From contig CBDCEE010000003.1 of NCBI GenBank assembly GCA_965215705.1, positions 496,001 through 560,000 on the forward strand: a stretch of DNA of 64,000 nucleotides. The letters are read 5' to 3'. The notes under the pieces are model-generated. The model was not told where the DNA came from. It saw nothing but the letters and a program-made list of their open reading frames with translations, and ran no database searches. Source of the stretch: JAAXPZ01 sp965215705. Lineage in GTDB: Bacteria > Campylobacterota > Campylobacteria > Campylobacterales > Sulfurovaceae. A program made the translations under genes and the position numbers. Shown in pieces: positions 55,683 through 64,000 of the stretch (positions are counted from its first letter, which is position 1; each line of letters begins with the position of its first letter).

Positions 55683-56894
55683 ATGATCAACCCACTACGT
55701 GGTATGAAAGACCTCACCTTTGATGAGAGTGCACGCTTTGTACATATCGTCACTACTGCCATCACTATCGCCAAACGTTACGGCTATAGCTATATCGAAA
55801 CACCGATCCTCGAAGAGACGGCACTGTTCAGACGTTCTGTCGGAGAGAGCTCTGATATCGTAGGCAAAGAGATGTATCAGTTTGAGGACAAAGGCGGCAA
55901 TGATGTCTGTATGCGTCCTGAGGGCACAGCTGGGATCGTACGTGCTTTTGTCTCTGCCAAGCTTGACCGGCAGCCAATGAAACAGAAGTTCTACTACTAT
56001 GGGCCTATGTTCCGCTATGAGCGACCACAAAAAGGGAGACTCAGAGAGTTTCATCAGTTTGGCTGTGAGAGCTTCGGGGAGGCTTCTGTGCTGGAGGACT
56101 TTACGATCATCACCATGATCGGTCAGATCTTTGATGCACTGGGTATCGGCTATGATCTACTGATCAACTCACTGGGATGCCCTACCTGTATGCCAGCCTA
56201 TAGAGCGGATCTTGTGAATTTTCTCACGAATATCAAAGAGGATCTCTGCGAGGACTGCAACAGACGTATCACCACCAACCCTATCCGAGTGTTAGATTGC
56301 AAGAACAAAACCTGCCAAGCGATACTCACCAATTCGCCAAAGCTTATAGACAACCTTTGTGAGGAGTGTGATGCTGATTTCAAAAAGCTCACTGCCCTCC
56401 TCGATCAAGCAAACATCTCTTACACCGTGGATACTAATCTAGTACGAGGACTGGACTACTATAACAAGACTGCCTTTGAATTTGTCAGCAATGAGATCGG
56501 CTCCCAATCCGCTATCGCTGGTGGGGGACGCTATGACAAGCTGGTAGAGTACCTCGATGGTAAGCCTACACCAGGGATAGGGTTTGCTCTGGGGATCGAG
56601 CGGATCATGGAGCTGGTACAGATGCCTGACAGAGAAAGGGAAGGCTACTATCTGGGTGCTATGGTACCAGAAGCCATCGATACCCTCTTGCAACTGGCTA
56701 CCCAAAAACGTAAAGAGACCAAGGTCACTGTCGAGTATAACGCCAAAGGTTTCAAGAGTCATATGAAAGGGGTAGATAAAGCCCATGCCCGCTATGCCCT
56801 ACTGATCGGAGAAGATGAGCTGGCAAACGGTACGGTCTGGCTCAAGGATCTGGAGAGCAAAGAGGAGAAAAATATCCCGCTAGAAGAGATGTAA
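55683..56894 (+). CDS. hisS: Histidyl-tRNA synthetase
   Basis: The protein has 403 residues from the ATG at 55683, which follows AAAGGAA at good spacing; an upstream frame from 55617 runs through the repeat and is rejected. Class II motifs are MRPEGTAGI, FRYERPQKGR (motif 2) and GGGRYDKL; LVRGLDYY is the histidine-specific loop. The C-terminal anticodon domain is present. Confidence 0.95.
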   Translation: MINPLRGMKDLTFDESARFVHIVTTAITIAKRYGYSYIETPILEETALFRRSVGESSDIVGKEMYQFEDKGGNDVCMRPEGTAGIVRAFVSAKLDRQPMKQKFYYYGPMFRYERPQKGRLREFHQFGCESFGEASVLEDFTIITMIGQIFDALGIGYDLLINSLGCPTCMPAYRADLVNFLTNIKEDLCEDCNRRITTNPIRVLDCKNKTCQAILTNSPKLIDNLCEECDADFKKLTALLDQANISYTVDTNLVRGLDYYNKTAFEFVSNEIGSQSAIAGGGRYDKLVEYLDGKPTPGIGFALGIERIMELVQMPDREREGYYLGAMVPEAIDTLLQLATQKRKETKVTVEYNAKGFKSHMKGVDKAHARYALLIGEDELANGTVWLKDLESKEEKNIPLEEM

Positions 56895-56937
56895 CCTCTT
56901 TTTTGATACACTCCTATGTATGCTTGAAAGGATTGAC

Positions 56938-58232
56938 GTGCAGATATCTTTTATAAAAGTACCTATGCTCCTCTTTGCTCTTCTTATATTTACTGCCTGC
57001 GGTGGTGGCGGTAGCACTACTACTGCCACAGGATTTACTGATGCAGAGAAATTATTTGTAAAAAACTATTCCTTAGCGAATACCTCTGGTCTGATCAAGT
57101 AGATGAATCGATTGATCATCACACCTTCACTACCCCACGGTCTCTAGTCCATGCCTTTCGAGTCAATCCACCAGATAAGTGGAGTTTCACTATGAGCCAA
57201 GAAACCTATCAACGCTATAGTAAGCAGAAAACTTCAGGGTTCGGTATTGGCTATCAGGCAGATTTTCGTATCTTCGTTGTGCTTATAGATTCACCTGCTT
57301 ACCATAAACTACAAAGAGGTGACATCATCCAGAAAATCAATGGCGAAGAGGTAAGCACTTCCCTCATCCATACAGCAAGCACCTCTCTCAATACACCTGC
57401 CCTATTCACCATCATGCGGGATAATCAATCTCTCGATATACTGGTTACCCCTAAAGAGTATACACATAAAGTAGCGTATAGTAAAGTGATTCCCCATGCG
57501 GGTAAAAAAGTGGGCTATTTACGTTATGATGCCTTCACCGATGCGTCAGTAACAGAAATAGAGAATGCCTTTACCCTATTGCATGCGGAAGAGGTAGATG
57601 AACTCGTGATAGACCTACGTTATAATGGCGGTGGGTCTGTTCAGACCGCCAAAAAATTGCTAGACAATATTACCCGTGCGTATCCGGAAAGTAGACAGAT
57701 ATACCTAGATTGGAATGCAGCCTATCACTCTCAAAACAGCAATTACTACTTTGAAAAGGTAACTGATCAAGATGGCAATGAACTGGACATGAAACGTGTA
57801 TTTTTCCTCACTACTGCACACTCTGCCTCTGCCAGCGAACTCATCATCAATACACTCAAACCCTATTTGGGAGATAGCAATATCATTACTATAGGTGAGC
57901 ATACACATGGCAAACCTGTAGGTATGAGTGGTAGGATCTATGGAAATAACTACTATTTTCTTATTAATTTTATGGTGAGAAACAATGAAGGAGGAACCGT
58001 ACCTTTTTCAGGAATACCACCCACATGTCAAGCCGTCGATGACACTACTCATATGATGGGCGACCCAGCTGAGACTATGCTCTCCACAGCCCTACACTTT
58101 ATCGCACATGAAAACTGTCCCGTTGTAGCCCAAAAATATTCAAATATAGCGCGTGAGCGATCTATTCGTTTTCTTGAATCTCCCCTTAGTGTACAAGGGC
58201 TATGGACTACTCCAACTCTTTCTCACGATTAG
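56938..58232 (+). pseudogene. S41 (C-terminal processing) protease lipoprotein, frameshifted
   Basis: The N-terminal part starts at GTG 56938 (AAAGGA before it) with a lipoprotein signal (LLIFTAC) and reads to NYSLANTSG, then stops at 57102. Near 57072 a single missing base (TATTCC for TATTTCC) would restore FLSEYLWSDQVD, which continues into the large frame from 57192. That frame has a PDZ domain and the S41 protease core: DLRYNGGG, catalytic Ser in AHSASASE and Lys in HTHGKPVG. The product is broken unless the base is an assembly error. Confidence 0.8.
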
Positions 58233-59421
58233 CAAAGTAGTTGCTGATCCCCTCGGCAATCCCTTTGGCAATTGCCTCTTGATAGCGCGTATTAAAAAGT
58301 CGTTTTTTCTCTTTGGGATGGGTAATATATCCTGTCTCTACCAATACTGCCGGCATCTGTGCACCTACCAGTACCCAGAAAGGGGCAGGTCTCACACCAT
58401 TGTCTTTCACACTTCGAAACTTAGCGCGTGTATTTCTAAGCATACCCCGCTGGACATCAATCGCCATTTTGTTAGACATAACGATCTTGGGTCCCGTCAT
58501 GAGATTAAGCAGCACATTTTTGGAGATCCTGTCTTTGGCACGCAATACCACACTGTTCTCTCTGGAAGCTACTCTTTTGGAGCGTGCCGAGCGCGTCACT
58601 TGCAGATAGTAGGTCTCTATGCCCTCTGCACTGTAGCGTCTTTTCCCGCCTACGGCATTGGCATGCACAGAAACAAAGGCATCAGCATGCTTTCTGTTGG
58701 CATAGTGGGTGCGCACACGCAGTTTGACAAAGCGGTTGCTGTTTCTGGTCATATATACCCTAAACCCCAGTGCTTTGAGATGGCTACGTACCTTTTTGGC
58801 GATCTGGAGTACAACCGTTTTTTCCATATATCTTCTGCTACCACCCAAGGCACCACTGTCCTTACCGCCATGTCCCGGATCGACTACGATCGTATAGCGT
58901 TTCTTAGGTTTTTTGATATGAGGAGTGATCAGTCTGGCAGATTTTTTATGCTTTTTGATCCTTTTGTTCTGTTTTTTTCCGGAGGAAGAGAGCGAAGCGA
59001 ACAGGTCAGAAGGGCTTCCTGCTTTTCTTCTATATCCATGAGGAAGCGATATTTTGTATCTTCCAGGCGTGGTCTGTCGATGTGCTACAGCATAAGGTTT
59101 AGGTACTTCTATGACTACCCTGACCGTTGTGCTGTTGAACTGCGAGATACGAAAAGATCGCACCGCACTATAGGCAAGTTTCTGGGCGAGAGATCGCTTT
59201 CGGATCACGGTTCCCCCAAAATCAAAAACATAACGGATAGAGGTACTGCTCTTCAGTGCAAAATGACGTATATGCTTGCCTTCTATCGGCTTGCTAAAAG
59301 AGAGTACAAGCTGTCCCTGCTCTATCTTGGCACCATTGATACTGCTTAGGGCATAAAGCTCTGTAGCAAAGAGCATCAAGAAAAATACTAGGGTCCACTG
59401 TCTTATCAAATTATACTTCAC
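58207..59421 (-). CDS. N-acetylmuramoyl-L-alanine amidase, AmiC-like
   Basis: The protein has 404 residues: signal peptide (about 1-24), an AMIN domain (about 25-125) and Amidase_3 (about 175-400). Zinc ligands lie in VVDPGHGGKDSG, a following Glu, and FVSVHANA; VETGYI holds the catalytic Glu. It trims peptidoglycan at the division septum. The start is GTG and overlaps the upstream gene by 11 bases. Its 3' end overlaps the S41 gene by 26 bases, tail to tail. Confidence 0.9.
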   Translation of the reverse strand: MKYNLIRQWTLVFFLMLFATELYALSSINGAKIEQGQLVLSFSKPIEGKHIRHFALKSSTSIRYVFDFGGTVIRKRSLAQKLAYSAVRSFRISQFNSTTVRVVIEVPKPYAVAHRQTTPGRYKISLPHGYRRKAGSPSDLFASLSSSGKKQNKRIKKHKKSARLITPHIKKPKKRYTIVVDPGHGGKDSGALGGSRRYMEKTVVLQIAKKVRSHLKALGFRVYMTRNSNRFVKLRVRTHYANRKHADAFVSVHANAVGGKRRYSAEGIETYYLQVTRSARSKRVASRENSVVLRAKDRISKNVLLNLMTGPKIVMSNKMAIDVQRGMLRNTRAKFRSVKDNGVRPAPFWVLVGAQMPAVLVETGYITHPKEKKRLFNTRYQEAIAKGIAEGISNYFANREKELE

Positions 59422-60508
59422 CTACCATGAGTTTATCCATGAGTGCTTTAACCGTGATGATCTCATTCAGTCTGTATCCGTTGGCTCCGGTAAAGAAAAG
59501 TCCTGAATCTACTTTGCCATCATAGGCATCACTCAGTCTGTCTGCAATACAGTATCCCACAGCCCGTGCTTCTACCCCTCGATGGCAAGGTGCCACACAG
59601 TTGGAAATACAGGCGATTTTAGGAGCAGTATGCTCTTCGATCATCTTCTGTAGATGGGTTTTGACACCACGTGCGGGATAGCCTACGGGTGATTTGAGAA
59701 GTTGAATATCCTCCTCTTTGGCTTCCAGGATCACCTGCTTGAAGTTCTCATGAGCATCACACTCCACCGTACCGATAAAGCGGGTGCCCATCTGCACTGC
59801 AGAGGCACCCATCTCCATCATACGCACGATATCATCATGGTCCCAGACTCCACCGGCAGCGATCACCGGGATATTCCCCCAGTTTTTAGCCTCTTCTACC
59901 ACAGGAGGGAGGATCTGCTCAAGTTGATTCTCTGGCAGAAAACAGTCCTCATATTTGAATCCCTGATGTCCACCACTAAGTGGCCCCTCTACGATCACAG
60001 CATCAGGCAACCTGTCATGGGTCTTTTTCCATCTACGACAGAGTATACGTAGGGCTTTGGCAGTAGAGACGATAGGTACCAGTGCCACATCAGGATAGGC
60101 TTTGGCGGCTTCGGGCATCGTGAGCGGCAATCCTGCTCCGGTGATGATCATATCCGCTCCTGCTGCACAGGCATCTTTGACGATCTGGTCATAGTTGACC
60201 GATGCGTAGAGCACATTACATGCCAAAGGTTTATCTCCACAGATCGCTCTGGCATTGTCAAAGATCGCTTTGAGTGCTTTGGCAGAGTAGAAGTTGTTTG
60301 CTTCAGAGGGTCTGTTGTCTTTTAGTACTTTGTCTGCATATTTTCGATTTTCATAGTTTCCGGTACCTACAGAACTGATCACACCCAGACCACCCTCTTT
60401 GCTAACGTTTCCAGCCAATTGATCCCAAGAGATACCCACACCCATCCCTCCCTGGATGATCGGCTTCTCTATTGTGTATTTTCCTATTTTGAATGGTTTT
60501 AGTTTCAT
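59411..60508 (-). CDS. Nitronate monooxygenase-type flavoprotein
   Basis: The protein has 365 residues with an FMN TIM barrel: IQGGMGVGISW at the start, then GGVWDHDDIV and GASAVQMGTRFIG near the end. GPLSGGHQGF carries the family His. It belongs to the NPD/2-nitropropane dioxygenase group. It starts directly after tyrS and is overlapped by the amidase gene, so it is part of the spoT-tyrS unit. Confidence 0.88.
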   Translation of the reverse strand: MKLKPFKIGKYTIEKPIIQGGMGVGISWDQLAGNVSKEGGLGVISSVGTGNYENRKYADKVLKDNRPSEANNFYSAKALKAIFDNARAICGDKPLACNVLYASVNYDQIVKDACAAGADMIITGAGLPLTMPEAAKAYPDVALVPIVSTAKALRILCRRWKKTHDRLPDAVIVEGPLSGGHQGFKYEDCFLPENQLEQILPPVVEEAKNWGNIPVIAAGGVWDHDDIVRMMEMGASAVQMGTRFIGTVECDAHENFKQVILEAKEEDIQLLKSPVGYPARGVKTHLQKMIEEHTAPKIACISNCVAPCHRGVEARAVGYCIADRLSDAYDGKVDSGLFFTGANGYRLNEIITVKALMDKLMVGEV

Positions 60509-61711
60509 TTAACCTACCTTTACCTTTGCAAATTTACGTTTACCTACCTGCAAGACATACTCACCTGTACTGAGATTGAGCTTGTTATCAGAGATCTTCT
60601 CTTGATCGATCCTTACTGCACCTTGTGCGATATCTCTTCGTGCCTGTGAAGTAGAGGGTTCTATCCCTGCATCTACCAGTGCTTTACAGATCCATATCCC
60701 CTCTTCCACTACAAACTCCGGGATATCCTCAGGAATAAGATTGGCTTTAAATACATTGTCAAATGCTACTTTGGCAGCTGTGGCAGCCTCTTCATCATGA
60801 AATCTGGCTGTAATCTCATGTGCCAACATCTCTTTGGCCTTTTTAGGATGAAGCGTACCCTGCTTGACATCCTCCTGTATCTGAGCGATATCTTCCAGAC
60901 TTCTGGTACTCAGCAGCTCATAGTAACGCCACATCAGATCATCAGAGATCGAGAGCACTTTCGCAAAGATATCATTGGGAGTATCCACCACACCGATATA
61001 GTTGTTTAGGCTCTTGCTCATCTTCTGTACCCCATCCAGTCCTTCAAGGATCGGCATCATCAGGACTGCCTGCTCTTTGCCGACACTGTACGTACGCTGT
61101 AGATGTCTTCCCATCAAGAGATTGAATTTTTGGTCTGTACCACCGATCTCAATATCACACTCCATCGCTACAGAATCATAGCCTTGAAGCAGCGGATAGA
61201 TAAACTCGGAGATAGAGATACTCTGTCCTGCTTTGTATCGCTTCTCAAAATCATCACGCTCAAGCATCCGTGCTACATTGAAGGTAGTGGTGAGGGCTAC
61301 CATGCCCGAAGCACCCAAGGCATCCAACCATGTAGAGTTGAACATCACTTCCGTTTTACTCTCATCCAGGATCTTGAAGACCTGGTCTTGATAGGTCTGA
61401 GCATTGGCAAGGATCGTTTCACGGTCGAGTACTTTTCTCGTCTCATTCTTGCCGGTAGGGTCACCGATCATCGCCGTAAAGTCACCGATAAGGAACTGCA
61501 CAATCCCCCCATGATCCTGAAAGGTTCTAAGTTTCTGAAACAGTACCGTATGTCCGAGATGTAGATCGGCCCCTGTGGGGTCAAAGCCGGCTTTGACCGT
61601 ATAGGTACTGCCCTCTTCATAGTACTTTGTGACCAATATTTCGATACGCTCACTGTCTATGATCTCCGCAGTTCCTCTTCTGATCTCTGCCATTGCTTTG
61701 TCGATACTCAT
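60509..61711 (-). CDS. tyrS: Tyrosyl-tRNA synthetase
   Basis: The protein has 400 residues from the ATG at 61711; AGGAG lies ten bases ahead, while a GTG at 61720 sits right on that site. The class I motifs are DLHLGHTVL (HIGH-like) and KMSKS, and a C-terminal S4 RNA-binding domain follows (about 340-400). It follows spoT by about 20 bases. Confidence 0.94.
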   Translation of the reverse strand: MSIDKAMAEIRRGTAEIIDSERIEILVTKYYEEGSTYTVKAGFDPTGADLHLGHTVLFQKLRTFQDHGGIVQFLIGDFTAMIGDPTGKNETRKVLDRETILANAQTYQDQVFKILDESKTEVMFNSTWLDALGASGMVALTTTFNVARMLERDDFEKRYKAGQSISISEFIYPLLQGYDSVAMECDIEIGGTDQKFNLLMGRHLQRTYSVGKEQAVLMMPILEGLDGVQKMSKSLNNYIGVVDTPNDIFAKVLSISDDLMWRYYELLSTRSLEDIAQIQEDVKQGTLHPKKAKEMLAHEITARFHDEEAATAAKVAFDNVFKANLIPEDIPEFVVEEGIWICKALVDAGIEPSTSQARRDIAQGAVRIDQEKISDNKLNLSTGEYVLQVGKRKFAKVKVG

Positions 61712-61730
61712 CTCTTCCACTCTCCTCTAC

Positions 61731-63881
61731 TTAATGATTGTAGGCATCGTCTAGTGCCACAATATCAATCAATTTAAATTTTTTGCCAACTTCATGCTCT
61801 ATGTCTGCTTTGCTAGCGATCTCAGACTCTACCTCGATATTGCAGTACTCTGCACTCTCGCTGCTGCTGATCCCGAACTCTATCCCTGTCACGTTGAGCT
61901 TCATGGCCGAAAGTTTCATCAAGAGTTTTGCCAATTCACCTTTCTGGTTTGGCAGGCTCACGATCAATCGATACTGTGCCATCTTGCTGCTGCTCCACTG
62001 CACAAAGAGCATCGGCTCTCCTGCCATGATTTTACCATAGGCATTCATACATAATTTGTGATGAATAATAGCCTTGTTATCCTTATAAAAAGCCACAATA
62101 TCATCCCCTACTTTAGGATGACAACAGTGATCAAACTCTATCCCCTCTATCTGCTTGTTCGTATAGAATATAAAATGCTCGATCTCTTTGCTCTGAGGCT
62201 TCTTATAACCTTTTTTCAAAAGCTCCCAAAAACGTACCTCTTTGATATTCTGTGAAGTAGAGAATTTATGGATCTTCTCCTTGAGCGCATCCAGATATAC
62301 TGCTGCTTTGGCGATCGCTGCATCACCATTGTATCCTTTGACGATCTCTTTGATAAAGAGTGGTTTTTTGGTAAAAAGTGTGGACAATATGTTGTAGCTG
62401 CTGTGCTCATCCACTTCTCGTAGCCTTTTTCGGCATTGGGCTCTGATACCACTCTTTGCCTTGGAGGTTTTGACCGTACTCTCCCAGGAGCAGTGCATTC
62501 TGGGTTTGCCATCTGTGATGACCTTGACGATATCTCCATTTTTGAGGATCGTCAGGAGTGAGGCTTTCTCTTTGTTGATCAGCGCACTGGTTGCAGTCTC
62601 ACCGATCTCAGAATGCACGGCATAGGCGAAATCAAGTGCCACGGAATCTTTGGGCAGAGTAAAGTAGTCCCCCTCAGGCGTAAAGACAGAGATCTCTTCA
62701 GAAAAGAGATCGCTTTTGGCAAGCTCATAGAACTCCTCTACTGATTCATTCTGATAGTTCAGCCCCTTGAGCCACTCCAGATTAACATGCTCCAGACCAC
62801 CTTTGTATTTCCAGTGGGCTGCTACACCAAACTCTGCGAGTTGATGCATCTCACGTGTGCGTATCTGTGCTTCTACGATCCCCTCATCATCAAAAAGTGT
62901 ACTGTGGATGGTCTGATAACCATTCTCTTTGGGAAGTGCGATATAGTCTTTGAACCTGGAGATCAGTGGGGTAAACTCCAGATGGATCGCACCCAGTGCT
63001 TCGTAGCACTCCAGTGGTTCCTTCACGATAATACGTATCGCCAAGAGATCCAGTACTTCATCGATCCCTACCCCTTTGCGTTGCATCTTGAGATAGATAG
63101 AGTAGTAGTGCTTGACCCTGCCGATCACCTCGAAATCTTCCCAGTGATAGCCTGCTTTATGCAAAGTGTTTTTCACTTTTTCTATAAACGCATTGAGATT
63201 AAAATGCAGGCTTTGGTCGTTGGATTGTATATACGCGTCTATTTTTTGATACTCATGCGGGTAGATATACTTAAAACTGAGATCCTCCAGATCATTTTTG
63301 ATCCTAGAGATACCTAGTCTATGGGCGATAGGGGCATAGACCACCAAGGTCTCTTCTGAGATACGTTGTTGCTTGGCAGGGGGAAGTGCATCCAGTGTCA
63401 GCATATTGTGTAGACGATCACAAAGTTTGATGATCAGTACCCGAACATCTTCGATAGAGGCGATCAGCATCTTACGAAAGCTCAGTGCTGAGCTACTGAT
63501 ACGATCTGTTCTATCAGAAGAGACAAGATTTTCATCACGGATTGTGACGATCTTGGTCAGCCCCTCTACGATATGCTTCACATCTTTGCCAAACTGCTGC
63601 TCTATACGTGCTACAGGATAGTCTGTATCCTCTACCACATCATGTAGCAGTGCTGCGATCACCATCGTCTCATCTGCACTAAAGGATGCAGTGATCGTAG
63701 CCACAGCAATAGGATGTACGATATAGGGTTCGCCACTTTTACGAAATTGATCTACATGCAGCGTGATGGCTAGCTCCAAAGCCCTCTCAATAGGCTCTGT
63801 GATCTCTATCTGCTCTCTTAGAAAGTCTTTGGCAGCAGCGACAGTATCGACCTGCTTTATCTGTTCTAAAAAATCAGTCAT
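61731..63881 (-). CDS. spoT: Bifunctional (p)ppGpp synthetase/hydrolase
   Basis: The protein has 716 residues in the RSH order. The HD hydrolase domain (His-56, His-80/Asp-81 in ALLHDVVEDT) comes first, then the synthetase domain (FKDYIALPKENGYQTIHSTLF), a TGS domain (SVFTPEGDYFTLPKDSVALDFAY) and a C-terminal ACT domain. Both catalytic sites look intact. It lies between rpoZ and tyrS, the usual order in Campylobacterota. Confidence 0.95.
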   Translation of the reverse strand: MTDFLEQIKQVDTVAAAKDFLREQIEITEPIERALELAITLHVDQFRKSGEPYIVHPIAVATITASFSADETMVIAALLHDVVEDTDYPVARIEQQFGKDVKHIVEGLTKIVTIRDENLVSSDRTDRISSSALSFRKMLIASIEDVRVLIIKLCDRLHNMLTLDALPPAKQQRISEETLVVYAPIAHRLGISRIKNDLEDLSFKYIYPHEYQKIDAYIQSNDQSLHFNLNAFIEKVKNTLHKAGYHWEDFEVIGRVKHYYSIYLKMQRKGVGIDEVLDLLAIRIIVKEPLECYEALGAIHLEFTPLISRFKDYIALPKENGYQTIHSTLFDDEGIVEAQIRTREMHQLAEFGVAAHWKYKGGLEHVNLEWLKGLNYQNESVEEFYELAKSDLFSEEISVFTPEGDYFTLPKDSVALDFAYAVHSEIGETATSALINKEKASLLTILKNGDIVKVITDGKPRMHCSWESTVKTSKAKSGIRAQCRKRLREVDEHSSYNILSTLFTKKPLFIKEIVKGYNGDAAIAKAAVYLDALKEKIHKFSTSQNIKEVRFWELLKKGYKKPQSKEIEHFIFYTNKQIEGIEFDHCCHPKVGDDIVAFYKDNKAIIHHKLCMNAYGKIMAGEPMLFVQWSSSKMAQYRLIVSLPNQKGELAKLLMKLSAMKLNVTGIEFGISSSESAEYCNIEVESEIASKADIEHEVGKKFKLIDIVALDDAYNH

Positions 63882-63938
63882 ATCGGTGAGGCATCTGTAT
63901 GTACATAGTGATCACTTTCGTGTACAGCTGTCACAGTA

Positions 63939-64000
63939 TTAGCTCTCGATGGAAACTTTGAGTTTACCTTCTGCGATCTCACAGAGTGCAATATCCGTGG
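63939..64000 (-). CDS. rpoZ: RNA polymerase omega subunit, C-terminal end (partial)
   Basis: The last 19 codons before the window edge read TDIALCEIAEGKLKVSIES and stop. DIALxEIxEGK is the typical end of omega in this phylum, and rpoZ directly ahead of spoT is expected. Only the tail is seen. Confidence 0.75.
   Translation of the reverse strand, partial: TDIALCEIAEGKLKVSIES

Noticed and set aside
57060..57110. Programmed frameshift in the S41 gene
   Set aside because: There is no slippery heptamer and no stimulatory structure near the break. A lost base in the T-run explains the change more simply.
57192..58232. S41 protease as an intact gene starting at 57192
   Set aside because: It would lack an export signal and start in the middle of the domain. 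The upstream frame without the shift supplies the missing N-terminus.

Overview
The window looks like a chromosomal segment of a Campylobacterota (Epsilonproteobacteria) member, most likely Sulfurovum or a close relative. The evidence is the order rpoZ-spoT-tyrS, the types of AcnB, PurL, MetE and FtsK proteins, the many small Lys-rich lipoproteins and the moderate GC content. This assignment rests on recognising protein families and gene order, not on a database search.

Region by region. 1-1213 is very AT-rich. It holds the tail of one gene, a small helix-turn-helix gene and a membrane/coiled-coil gene, and ends at the 3' part of an initiator-type tRNA-Met. I read this as the right end of an integrated element whose remainder lies to the left. 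1260-4049 carries two diguanylate cyclases around an HdeD-like membrane protein. 4211-7078 holds two tiny lipoproteins, a hypothetical protein, an ABC ATPase and DbpA. 7149-12394 is an acetate block (ackA, pta, acs). 12520-14419 is a lipoprotein gene split by an IS30-family element; removing the element and one 3-bp target copy restores one reading frame. 14494-20621 is mixed: a Cys/His lipoprotein, NifU-like, MGMT, YbeY, a Na/Ca exchanger, a four-repeat secreted protein, glutaminase and a GNAT enzyme.

20623-27647 is the most distinctive unit, a tightly packed minus-strand operon. It encodes a periplasmic sugar-binding protein, a double ABC ATPase, a permease, methylthioribose kinase (mtnK), methylthioribose-1-P isomerase (mtnA), a class II aldolase and a GNAT enzyme. 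A 10-codon Trp-rich reading frame with an ideal ribosome-binding site precedes it. The set suggests import and salvage of methylthioribose or 5-deoxyribose to DHAP plus an aldehyde.

27828-44670 holds a D-amino-acid transaminase, several envelope proteins, purL, a type II toxin-antitoxin pair, a cyclophilin, pyrF, tRNA-Ser, a c-type heme protein, acnB and metE. 44862-63881 holds an AT-rich DUF5677-like gene, hrpB, a transglutaminase operon, an MFS transporter, ftsK, HU, tRNA-Leu and tRNA-Gly, ubiX, coaD-tmk, hisS, a frameshifted S41 protease, and amidase-NMO-tyrS-spoT, running into rpoZ at the right edge.

Two kinds of non-coding structure recur. A palindromic family of the form GTAGGGTG...GCACC occurs at about six places. 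Paired inverted hairpins (REPIN/MITE-like) are stacked at 34623-34982. No CRISPR array, rRNA or phage structural genes were seen.
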